A stretch of 13,136 nucleotides of DNA from an uncultured Dialister sp. GTDB taxonomy: Bacteria > Bacillota > Negativicutes > Veillonellales > Dialisteraceae. The stretch is from positions 1 through 13,136 of the forward strand of contig CAKQBK010000071.1 in NCBI GenBank assembly GCA_934216155.1, in the 5' to 3' direction. The notes beneath the pieces are model-generated. The model saw only the letters and a program-made list of their open reading frames with translations. It searched no databases and had not been told where the DNA came from. This document shows positions 6,625 to 12,719 of the stretch, in pieces (positions within the stretch are counted from its first letter, which is position 1; every line of letters starts with the position of its first letter). Both the position numbers and the translations under genes were made by a program.

Positions 6625-6855
6625 CCAACGCTGTTAAGTTAAGCGGAATATGCGATGATTTCTTTTGTGACAAAGTTTCTCAGGTTGCTCAGGACTCTCA
6701 AGTTTCTCAGGTTCCCCAAATGAGATGATAACGCTAGCGTCTATCAGCGCATTCGAAGAACCTGAGCAGCCTTAGCAACTTGAGAAACCTGAGTAACCTA
6801 TAATCACAAACCAAATCTTGCTTACTGGCGCAAATCCTTAACTTAACAGCATTAC
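6625..6855 (-). mobile_element. 231-bp MITE-like element, copy 2 (inverted)
   Basis: The same length as copy 1 but in opposite orientation. Its right end, CTTAACTTAACAGCATTAC, is the complement of copy 1's left end, and its left part, GCGGAATATGCGATGATTTC, is the complement of copy 1's right part. Inside are five nonamers (6673-6717), the palindrome ACGCTAGCGT (6731-6740) and five inverted nonamers (6755-6799). The extreme left bases are degenerate (CCAACG for GTAATG), and I see no target-site duplication. It sits between CCCCCC and GGGGGG tracts, again inside a GC-rich repeat. Confidence 0.7.
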
Positions 6856-6910
6856 CCGGCGGGGGGCGATAAGATGCTACGGATAGCAGCACATTCGGTT
6901 CCTAATCCCT

Positions 6911-6938
6911 AGTCACCAGTCACTAGTCCCCAGCCACC
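6911..6938 (-). repeat. AGTCACC heptamer tract
   Basis: Four heptamers: AGTCACC, AGTCACT, AGTCCCC and AGCCACC. Same heptamer type as the inverted pair at 6119-6177. Confidence 0.65.
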
Positions 6939-6947
6939 AAAATCTTC

Positions 6948-6975
6948 TTGCAATTTCCATAGAAATCTATATAAT
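6948..6975 (+). promoter_or_regulatory. Promoter for the Fur-family gene
   Basis: TTGCAA (6948-6953), a 16-base spacer, and a perfect TATAAT (6970-6975). It gives a leader of about 150 bases that includes the half nonamer element at 7014-7093. Confidence 0.5.
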
Positions 6976-7013
6976 TTAGTTAGCATACTATTTTATGAAA
7001 CAGTATCCTCTTC

Positions 7014-7093
7014 TCGTTCGAGGAACCTGAGAAGCCTAAGAAACTTAAGTAACCTGAGAAACCTTTCTCTCAGAAGAAATCATCGCATATTTC
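7014..7093 (+). repeat. Right half of a nonamer element in the Fur-gene leader
   Basis: Five inverted-type nonamers (GAGGAACCT to GAGAAACCT, 7020-7064), then the AGAAATCATCGCATATTTC stretch (7074-7092) shared with the 231-bp element. The left half and the terminal TTAACTTAA are missing. It lies between the promoter and the ribosome binding site. Confidence 0.75.
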
Positions 7094-7129
7094 TCGTATT
7101 CTAAACAACGTACCTCAAAGGAGACCTCC

Positions 7130-7582
7130 ATGAAAAATTTTGATGAAATGCTCATTCAGAAACATTTGAAACGAACCAAAGCCCGTGTCATGATTTTGAA
7201 GGTCCTGCAAAAGAGTCTTCCCATGACCGCCGGAGAAGTGTATGAGTCGGTAAAGAAAAAAGACACCCAACTCAGTTTGTCTACGGTGTATCGCAATTGT
7301 GAAACATTGGCAGTAAACGGCCTTCTAGTCCGCTCCACCACCATGACCGATGGGCTCACCCGTTATGAATACACCCACGACACACCGACCCACCATGCGG
7401 TCTGCCTGTGCTGCCACCGCATTTTCCCCATCGATATCAATTTGGAACCAGGCTATGAGGAAAAACTGGAATCCCAATACGGCTTCGCTGCCACCACGCC
7501 TCGTCTGGAAATCTACGGCTTCTGTAAGGATTGTCGGAAAGCGGGGAAAGATAAGGCGTATGTAGAGAAAGAAGAACTGTAG
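7130..7582 (+). CDS. Fur-family metal-responsive type transcriptional regulator
   Basis: 150 residues, usual Fur length. The winged-helix DNA-binding domain spans about 8-75, with LSLSTVYRNCETL (48-60) as recognition helix. The dimerisation domain carries the structural zinc pairs C92/C95 and C132/C135. By hand alignment to E. coli Fur, the regulatory ligands are largely missing: H33 becomes P31, H88 becomes T87, E101 becomes P100 and H118 becomes P124, while E81 (E80) and H90 (H89) remain. Which signal it senses (Fe, Zn, peroxide or another) therefore cannot be called. The start follows AAGGAGACCTCC. It is the only plus-strand gene; its leader contains a half repeat element. It lies divergent from the small ORF and convergent with the Sel1 gene. 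Confidence 0.9.
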   Translation: MKNFDEMLIQKHLKRTKARVMILKVLQKSLPMTAGEVYESVKKKDTQLSLSTVYRNCETLAVNGLLVRSTTMTDGLTRYEYTHDTPTHHAVCLCCHRIFPIDINLEPGYEEKLESQYGFAATTPRLEIYGFCKDCRKAGKDKAYVEKEEL

Positions 7583-7647
7583 TAATGATGGGGACTAGTG
7601 TCATTTGGCATACTGCTGCTTTCATTAAAGTCACTTGGCAAATTACG

Positions 7648-7868
7648 GATAGTCAAAGGGTTATTATTCTACTGATTTCATTTTTTCAACCAAGCAAAAA
7701 TACCGCTACCATCAAGGTTATAAAAGGTTATGAAAATAACCATTTTTACCCTTGGTAGTAGCGGTATTTCTATTTTGTTACACTATCCATATCAGCAGGA
7801 TAATAACCTTTTACCGATCCATTTCCTACCAGATAACACCAATGAAAGCATCGAAATAATAACCTTTT
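7648..7868. repeat. GGTTAT palindromic repeat element, copy 5
   Basis: Left end AAGGGTTATTATTCTAC (7646-7662). The core hairpin AAATACCGCTACCATCAAGG (7698-7717) pairs with 7750-7769, 18 of 20 positions, around GGTTATAAAAGGTTATG. Two right-end modules, GATAATAACCTTTTACC (7799-7815) and AATAATAACCTTTTAC (7855-7870), follow. It fills the space between the convergent Fur-family and Sel1 genes. Confidence 0.8.
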
Positions 7869-7897
7869 ACTAGACTATATAAACGACACCTGTCACA

Positions 7898-7912
7898 GGC
7901 GGCTTCGCCGCC
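7898..7912 (-). terminator. Hairpin abutting the Sel1 gene stop
   Basis: GGCGGC-GAA-GCCGCC on the minus strand begins at the base after the stop codon. The stem is strong but no T-run follows, so it may instead stabilise the 3' end. Confidence 0.3.
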
Positions 7913-8971
7913 TCACACTTCATAGTCATAATCCTCTTTCAGTGTGAGTATCGCGCCGCGGTCGCCTTGCATGGCCGCTTTGATGAGCCAGGACATGGCG
8001 GCTTTTTCGTCTTTCTTACAGCCTTCGCCATTGGCCAGAGCGTAACCGTAGTGGGCCATACCGAAGGGATCGTTGGCATCGGCGGCTTTTTTATACAGAG
8101 CCACTGCTTTTTCGATGTCTTCTTCTACCCCAAGGCCGGCTTCGTAGCAGAGGCCCAATGCGGCGTAGGCGGCGGGAATCCCATTTCCTGCTGCTCTTTT
8201 ATAGCACAGGAAGGCTTGTTCCTGATGGTCTTTCTGGTTGCTTCCATGGCTGAAGGCTTGGCCCAGTTTGAAGAACACTTCTTTATCGCCCAAGGTTTCT
8301 GCTTCTTCTGCCATTTGGATGGCTTTATTTCCATCCACTCTCCCTGCCTTGCCAACAGCGTATTCGCGGCAGGCCACGGACAGAAATACCCGCAGGGTGG
8401 CGTCCCCATCGGGATCGCCCAGTTCTCTTCCTTTGCGAATCCACATTTCTGCGGCGGTCAAGTCTTTGGTCACGTTGCTTCCCTGGGCATAGAACAGACC
8501 GATCATCAGCATGGAGCTGCTGTCGCCTCGTTCTGCTGCCAAGAGGTAGTACTGGAAGGCTTTTTCGCGATTGACTTTGCCCAGACGGCCTTCGTCATAG
8601 GCTTGTCCCAATAGAGCAGCCGCTTCTGTATTCCCTAAATCGGAAGCATGCTCCAAGGCTCTTCTGGCTTTCCGGGGATTGGGCTTTCCCCCGTTGATGC
8701 CACGAAGGTACAATTTCCCTAAGTATAAGCTGGCGTTTTCGATATCATATTCGACGCCAATTTTGTAGCAGTTTTCTGCTTTCTCCTCATCTTTTGGAAC
8801 CCCATCGCCGATTTCCATCCGGTGTCCGATGACGCAGATTTCATAAGCCGCTTCGTAGGCGCCCATATTGGCCGCTTTCCGAAAATAGGTTACTGCATCA
8901 TCCAGATTTCCGACATGGAGGCAATCTTGTCCCATGGAGTAGTAATATTCCATCATGCGATCAGATGACAT
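7913..8971 (-). CDS. Sel1-repeat (TPR-like) protein
   Basis: 352 residues from the chosen ATG. Repeats of about 36 residues with the Sel1 pattern (A-x-x-x-Y-x-x-A-A-x-x-G, then A-x-x-x-LG-x-x-Y-x-x-G) run from about 23 to 345. The clearest are AFQYYLLAAERGDSS (138-152), CYKRAAGNGIPAAYAALG (256-273) and VALYKKAADANDPFGMAHYG (290-309). These form alpha-solenoids for protein contacts. There is no signal peptide, so a cytoplasmic scaffold or adaptor is likely; partner unknown. I set the start at 8971 because AAGGAG lies there at proper spacing. A 15-codon longer frame (to 9016) is encoded by heptamer repeat DNA and lacks a ribosome binding site. It is upstream of a repeat-filled gap that separates it from korB. 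Confidence 0.88.
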   Translation of the reverse strand: MSSDRMMEYYYSMGQDCLHVGNLDDAVTYFRKAANMGAYEAAYEICVIGHRMEIGDGVPKDEEKAENCYKIGVEYDIENASLYLGKLYLRGINGGKPNPRKARRALEHASDLGNTEAAALLGQAYDEGRLGKVNREKAFQYYLLAAERGDSSSMLMIGLFYAQGSNVTKDLTAAEMWIRKGRELGDPDGDATLRVFLSVACREYAVGKAGRVDGNKAIQMAEEAETLGDKEVFFKLGQAFSHGSNQKDHQEQAFLCYKRAAGNGIPAAYAALGLCYEAGLGVEEDIEKAVALYKKAADANDPFGMAHYGYALANGEGCKKDEKAAMSWLIKAAMQGDRGAILTLKEDYDYEV

Positions 8972-8993
8972 AATTTTCTGCTCCTTGTAAAAC

Positions 8994-9056
8994 AATGAAT
9001 AATGAGTAAAGAGCAATGAGTAATGGTGGAAGGGCGCACATCATTTTATAGCACCC
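8994..9056 (+). repeat. AATGAGT heptamers plus hairpin
   Basis: Four heptamers of the AATGAGT/AATGAAT type (8994-9021), a TGGTGGA spacer, and hairpin GGGCGC (9032-9037) with GCACCC (9051-9056). It faces the inverted unit at 9081-9148; AATGAGTAATG (9015-9025) recurs exactly inverted at 9120-9130. Confidence 0.75.
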
Positions 9057-9080
9057 TATTATTATAAAATAAAATTCTTT

Positions 9081-9148
9081 GCGGCGCCTTATGAATTGTG
9101 CGCCGCCACCACAATTACTCATTACTCATTTCTAATTACTCATTACAG
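9081..9148 (-). repeat. Hairpin plus ATTACTC heptamers
   Basis: Perfect 7-bp hairpin GCGGCGC (9081-9087) and GCGCCGC (9100-9106), then CACCAC and five heptamers, mostly ATTACTC (9114-9148). Mirror partner of 8994-9056. Confidence 0.8.
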
Positions 9149-9164
9149 CACCGCTTTCTACAGC

Positions 9165-9188
9165 CATGATATCTCATAGGATATCATG
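9165..9188 (-). terminator. Hairpin just after korB
   Basis: CATGATATC (9165-9173) and GATATCATG (9180-9188), a perfect 9-bp stem with a 6-base loop, five bases past the korB stop. No T-run follows, so intrinsic termination is uncertain; 3'-end protection is an alternative. Confidence 0.4.
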
Positions 9189-9193
9189 ACGAA

Positions 9194-10060
9194 TTATCTG
9201 AATTCCTTGCACAGGTCGTCGAAAAGTGCCTGAGACGGTTTTTCTACGTGATCTGTGAGGCAGATGTCTTTGGACGGTACGATGTCGCCGAAAGGCAGAA
9301 CGCCTTTTTCTTCATAAATGACGCCGGTTACCAGGCTGTCGGTTTCTGCCAGCAGGTGGAAAGCGGCTGCTTTGCTGGATGGGTCGTATGTTTCACGAAC
9401 ATCGGAAATTTTCTTCAGGTGTTCATTGTACCACTGGACGGTATTGAAATGGTTGAAGGTCACGCAAGGGGTGAAAATATTCACATAAGAGAATCCTTTG
9501 TGATCCACTGCCTTTTCGATGATATCCACCAGGTTCTTGCCATCGATAGCATATGCCTGGGCTACGAAAGTAGCACCGGCAGCGATAGCCATGGACGGAG
9601 CATCAAGGGGAGTCATGGGGTTTCCATCGGGGGTTGTCTTGGTGACAAAGCCTTTGGAGGAAGCCGGGGAAGTCTGGCCCTTGGTGAGACCATAAACCTG
9701 GTTATCGAATACCAGGTAAGTGATATCCATATTTCTCTTCATAGCATGCATAGCATGGCCGAGACCGATGGCATAGGAGTCACCGTCGCCGGAGCATACG
9801 ATCATATGGGTGTCTTTGTTGGCACATTTGATACCCTGAGCAAATGGAAGGGCTCTGCCGTGGGTGGTATGGGCCCCGTAGCAGTACTGGTAGCCACCGA
9901 TACGGGAAGAGCAGCCGATACCAGAAATCAAAGTGATGCTTTCGTTGGGCCAACCTTTTTTAGCACAAACCGCACTGATGGCGTTCTGAATGCCGTAGTC
10001 GCCGCACCCAGGGCACCAGTTCGGTACAATAGTATTTTTATAGTCGCGTGGTGATGCCAT
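9194..10060 (-). CDS. korB: 2-oxoacid:ferredoxin oxidoreductase, beta subunit
   Basis: 288 residues, the thiamine-diphosphate-binding subunit that decarboxylates a 2-oxoacid and passes electrons to ferredoxin, giving an acyl-CoA. Visible: WCPGCG (15-20) with C16 and C19, C50 in GIGCSSR and C199 in TPCVTF, together the four ligands expected for the [4Fe-4S] cluster. Also HTTHGRALPFAQG (64-76), the GDGD metal/TPP motif (91-94), and NQVYGLTKGQTSP (120-132). These match KorB-type subunits, so 2-oxoglutarate is the best-guess substrate. It begins one base after the korA stop, with AAGGAGG inside the korA end, so the two are translated together. No separate ferredoxin-like delta subunit lies in the window, consistent with a two-subunit enzyme. 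Confidence 0.94.
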   Translation of the reverse strand: MASPRDYKNTIVPNWCPGCGDYGIQNAISAVCAKKGWPNESITLISGIGCSSRIGGYQYCYGAHTTHGRALPFAQGIKCANKDTHMIVCSGDGDSYAIGLGHAMHAMKRNMDITYLVFDNQVYGLTKGQTSPASSKGFVTKTTPDGNPMTPLDAPSMAIAAGATFVAQAYAIDGKNLVDIIEKAVDHKGFSYVNIFTPCVTFNHFNTVQWYNEHLKKISDVRETYDPSSKAAAFHLLAETDSLVTGVIYEEKGVLPFGDIVPSKDICLTDHVEKPSQALFDDLCKEFR

Positions 10061-10061
10061 C

Positions 10062-11810
10062 TTAGAATACCTCCTTGGCTTTGTTCACGATAGTAGAAGC
10101 AGTGAATGGGGTGCCGTCATACTGCAGGCAGGACAGCAGTTTGTCGTGGCAGCTGAAGTGAATCGCAAAGAGTTCACGGAGCTGAGCAGTCAAATCTTCT
10201 TCTACAATGAGAACCTTCTTCGCTCCTTCGATGTATGGACGGAGGGATTCTGTCGGGAATGGAGACAGCAGGCGGAGCTGCAGGTGGTTAACTTTCTTGC
10301 CTTCTGCTTCGAGAACTTCGCATGCTTCATCGATAGCACCGCCGGTAGAGGTCACGCCTACCAGGAGCAAGTCGCAATCGGTGTCTTCATGGGTCACATA
10401 GAACGGCTGGATGGCTTTTTCTACGCCAGCGAATTTTCTATGACGCTTTTCCATTTCCATCACACGGTCGCCAACGCCTTCCGCCGGTTTGCCGAATACG
10501 TTGTGTTCCAGACCGGTGGAAAGGAACATACCATTCTTCACGCCTGGAATGGTTCTTGGAGAAATACCATCTTCTGTGTCTTCGAAACGATGGAAATATT
10601 CCTTCTTCTTGGTATCCAATTCCGGCAGACCTTCGGTGAGGAGCTTGCCTCTCTTGATACCTACGCGATTCATATCGAAAGCCGGTACGGACTGTTTGCA
10701 CATGCCGAACTGCAGGTCAGACAGGACGATAACCGGAGTCTGGAATTCTTCTGCCAGGTTGAATGCTTCCTGGACAATATAGTAGCAATCTTCGATAGAA
10801 GCTGCAGCGAGGACGATCTTTTCTGCATCGCCATGGCCGGAACCGATGGCATAGCGGATATCACTCTGTTCCACCTTGGTTGCCATACCGGTGGATGGGC
10901 CAGCACGCATCACATCGATGATGACCACTGGAATTTCAGCGGTGCAAGCCATGGAAATAGATTCTGCCATCAGAGACAGCCCTGGGCCGGATGTAGCAGT
11001 GAAAGAACGAACGCCCGCATAGCCAGCGCCCATAGCCATCATGCAAGAAGACAATTCATCTTCAGTCTGTACCACAGTGCCGTTGATTTTGTGAATCACT
11101 TTAATCATGTATTCCATGATTTCTGTAGCTGGAGTGATCGGGTAAGAAGCCATGAAACGGGAACCTGCGGAAATAGCCCCCAGAGCGGCTGCTTCGTTGC
11201 CCAACAGGTACAGCTGGTCCTTCTTCGGCGGGGTAGCCAGTTTGCCCAGTTCTACGCCCTGCATGGAAGCGATGGCTGTATCATAACCTTCCTTGAAAAT
11301 GGCCTTGTTCTTGGAAATAATTTCTTCGCCCTTCTTGGAGAAGCGGTCAGCGATGAAACCATAGAACGGTTCTTCCGGGAATCCCAGAACGCCGGCACTC
11401 ATGCCCAGAGCGGCGATATTTTTCATCTGCATGCTGCCATATTTCTTTGCCAATTCTGTAATCGGCAGAGCCAGGAACATGCGACCTGTATGGGTATCAA
11501 ACTTCGGATGGAAAGCATCATCGGCAATGATGACGCCCCCTTCTAATACTTCCTTGCCATGGATATCAATGGTTTCCTGATCAAGAGCTACCAGGCAATC
11601 TACATGTTCACCAATGGTAGAAATTTCCTTCGTTGCGATACGCAGCGCGATGGTGGTATGACCACCTTTGATACGAGAAGCAAACAGACGCTGACTGAAA
11701 AGGGAATACCCTTCCTGTGCCAGTACCTTACCCAGGATTTCGCCACAGGATTCAACACCCTGCCCCTGCTGGCCGCCCATCTTCCAGATAAAATCACGTT
11801 TCGTTTCCAA
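10062..11810 (-). CDS. korA: 2-oxoacid:ferredoxin oxidoreductase, gamma-alpha fusion subunit
   Basis: 582 residues, the partner of KorB. Residues 1-190 are the gamma domain (GGQQGQGVES at 12-21, SRIKGGHTT at 45-53). Residues 200-582 are the alpha/pyrimidine-binding domain: GNEAAALGAISAG (204-216), YPITPATEIMEY (223-234), TSGPGLSLMAE (273-283) and DVMRAGPSTGMATKVEQSD (299-317). A gamma-alpha fusion plus a beta subunit is the usual KorAB form. The start is a TTG, chosen because AAAGGAGG lies eight bases upstream and the gamma motif begins within ten residues. A start on TTG may damp translation. First gene of the korAB operon, downstream of an extended -10 promoter and a nonamer array. Confidence 0.94.
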   Translation of the reverse strand: METKRDFIWKMGGQQGQGVESCGEILGKVLAQEGYSLFSQRLFASRIKGGHTTIALRIATKEISTIGEHVDCLVALDQETIDIHGKEVLEGGVIIADDAFHPKFDTHTGRMFLALPITELAKKYGSMQMKNIAALGMSAGVLGFPEEPFYGFIADRFSKKGEEIISKNKAIFKEGYDTAIASMQGVELGKLATPPKKDQLYLLGNEAAALGAISAGSRFMASYPITPATEIMEYMIKVIHKINGTVVQTEDELSSCMMAMGAGYAGVRSFTATSGPGLSLMAESISMACTAEIPVVIIDVMRAGPSTGMATKVEQSDIRYAIGSGHGDAEKIVLAAASIEDCYYIVQEAFNLAEEFQTPVIVLSDLQFGMCKQSVPAFDMNRVGIKRGKLLTEGLPELDTKKKEYFHRFEDTEDGISPRTIPGVKNGMFLSTGLEHNVFGKPAEGVGDRVMEMEKRHRKFAGVEKAIQPFYVTHEDTDCDLLLVGVTSTGGAIDEACEVLEAEGKKVNHLQLRLLSPFPTESLRPYIEGAKKVLIVEEDLTAQLRELFAIHFSCHDKLLSCLQYDGTPFTASTIVNKAKEVF

Positions 11811-11894
11811 TCTGTCTTCCTCCTTTATGTGGACACTTTGGAAATAAAGTTATATAATTTGTGAATCGCTAATAACACACTCACACGACTTCAT

Positions 11895-11903
11895 ATTATA
11901 TCA
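11895..11903 (-). promoter_or_regulatory. Extended -10 promoter for korAB
   Basis: Minus-strand TGATATAAT is a perfect extended -10, about 85 bases before the TTG start. No good -35 at 17 bases. The leader has no recognisable riboswitch. Confidence 0.5.
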
Positions 11904-11952
11904 TATTTTTTCAATGGTATTCTATAATAAATGAAAGGGTTTTAGGATTCAC

Positions 11953-12038
11953 AGGCAGCTCAGGTTGCTCAGGGTTCTCAGGGTTCTCAGGGTTCTCAGG
12001 GTTCTCAGGGTTCTCAAGTGTGCCTAAAGACGCCAGCG
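11953..12038 (+). repeat. Left half of a nonamer element with expanded AGGGTTCTC array
   Basis: AGGCAGCTC and AGGTTGCTC are followed by five identical AGGGTTCTC nonamers (11971-12015), then GACGCCAGCG (12029-12038), where homology to the 231-bp element ends. Five identical units indicate recent slippage. It lies upstream of the korA promoter. Confidence 0.8.
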
Positions 12039-12047
12039 GTGTCCCCA

Positions 12048-12149
12048 CTCATAATCCCCTTCTTCCACGAAAACCTAGGCCCCATCCACATCCTGGGCAT
12101 CGTCCTCGTCATGGCATCTATTGTACTGATGAACTATAAAAAACCGTTA
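12048..12149 (+). pseudogene. 3' remnant of an EamA/DMT-family transporter gene
   Basis: The frame beginning CTC ATA ATC reads LIIPFFHENLGPIHILG then IVLVMASIVLMNYKKPL: a hydrophilic E-x-L loop, the hydrophobic last helix, and a Lys-rich cytoplasmic tail. That is the usual C-terminal end of EamA (drug/metabolite) permeases. Upstream, coding stops at the broken nonamer element (12038); downstream, the frame runs without its own stop into heptamer repeat (GVRSEG...). About 34 codons remain of the roughly 290-300 typical of the family. Identification rests on motif pattern alone. Confidence 0.55.
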
Positions 12150-12207
12150 GGAGTGAGGAGTGAAGGAAGGGGCCCACAATTCATATAGGGCCCCAATACC
12201 CCTTTTT
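12148..12207 (+). repeat. Heptamers plus GGGGCCC hairpin
   Basis: TAGGAGT and GAGGAGT (12148-12161), then the hairpin GGGGCCC (12169-12175) and GGGCCCC (12188-12194), and AATACCCCTTTTTA. On the plus strand it has terminator form. TAGGAGTGAGGAGTG (12148-12162) recurs exactly inverted at 12427-12441. Confidence 0.75.
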
Positions 12208-12210
12208 ATA

Positions 12211-12284
12211 GTAATGCTATGAAGTTAAGAAAAAGTATAAAAAGTGGCGTCATTTATATCATCCTCTTAATTTAATGACATTAC
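12211..12284. mobile_element. Short 74-bp relative of the MITE-like element
   Basis: It has the same kind of ends, GTAATGCTATGAAGTTAAG (12211-12229) and CTTAATTTAATGACATTAC (12266-12284), but the interior nonamers and central palindrome are absent. Possibly an internal deletion. Confidence 0.5.
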
Positions 12285-12358
12285 CGTAGAGAGCACTGTC
12301 CTACGGACCTATCATCTGTATGTAAGATAGGAAGTTTGAGTAAAAACTTTTGCAAAAA

Positions 12359-12374
12359 TGTTTCATGTGAAACC
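12359..12374. promoter_or_regulatory. Probable parS site (ParB/Spo0J binding)
   Basis: TGTTTCATGTGAAACC matches the bacterial parS consensus TGTTTCACGTGAAACA at 14 of 16 positions and keeps the GTTTCA/TGAAAC dyad (12360-12373). ParB loads at parS and spreads, directing chromosome segregation and SMC loading. parS sites cluster near oriC, which would place this window in the origin half. No ParA/ParB gene is present here. A chance match is possible. Confidence 0.55.
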
Positions 12375-12393
12375 AAAATAAAAAAGGGGTATT

Positions 12394-12461
12394 GGGGCGC
12401 CTTATGATTTGATGCGCCCCTTCCACCACTCCTCACTCCTAATTCCTCACTCCTCACTATT
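12394..12461 (-). repeat. GGGGCGC hairpin plus CACTCCT heptamers
   Basis: Perfect 7-bp stem (12394-12400 and 12414-12420), TTCCAC spacer, then five heptamers, mostly CACTCCT (12427-12461). On the minus strand the stem is followed by AATACCCCTTTTTTATTTT, terminator-like. Inverted partner of 12148-12207. Confidence 0.8.
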
Positions 12462-12495
12462 TCCTAATCTCTTCCAGTCACCAAGCTATCATAAT

Positions 12496-12563
12496 GCGGC
12501 GCTTCCAAATTTTGTGCGCCGCCACCACCACTCCTCACTACGCACTCCTCACTACTCACTGCC
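12496..12563 (-). repeat. GCGGCGC hairpin plus CACTCCT/CACTACG heptamers
   Basis: Perfect stem GCGGCGC (12496-12502) and GCGCCGC (12516-12522), the loop TTCCAAATTTTGT shared with the units at 921, 2213 and 5890, a CACCAC spacer, and five heptamers (12529-12563) alternating two forms. Confidence 0.8.
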
Positions 12564-12576
12564 TTTTAAAAAGCAC

Positions 12577-12614
12577 AAAAAGCACACCCTCTTGTAAAAG
12601 AAGATGTGCTTTTT
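12577..12614. terminator. Bidirectional intrinsic terminator without a clear gene
   Basis: AAAAAGCACA (12577-12586) and TGTGCTTTTT (12605-12614) form a perfect 10-bp stem with T-runs on both strands. On the minus strand it follows, seven bases after, a TAG stop (12621-12623) ending a short frame that closes GRIGREATA. This looks like the tail of a lost minus-strand gene, but the frame is open for only about 21 codons and is not recognised. Confidence 0.65.
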
Positions 12615-12693
12615 CATTTCCTATGCAGTTGCCTCTCGGCCAATTCTACCTTCCATGGAAAGTAGAGGGGGAAACGGGGAAGAAAATATCAAT

Positions 12694-12709
12694 CATTACC
12701 ATGGTAATG
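12694..12709. other. 16-bp perfect palindrome
   Basis: CATTACCATGGTAATG is perfectly symmetric. Its halves equal the terminal hexamers of the MITE-like element placed back to back. It could be a repressor site or a trace of the repeat; no gene is close enough to decide. Confidence 0.3.
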
Positions 12710-12719
12710 GAATTTGGGA

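Noticed and set aside
8972..9016. Longer start for the Sel1-repeat protein
   Set aside because: The extra 15 codons are heptamer DNA and lack a ribosome binding site; AAGGAG precedes the ATG at 8971.
10146..11546. 466-codon plus-strand frame
   Set aside because: Antisense to korA; rich in Cys, His and Phe, with no known motif.
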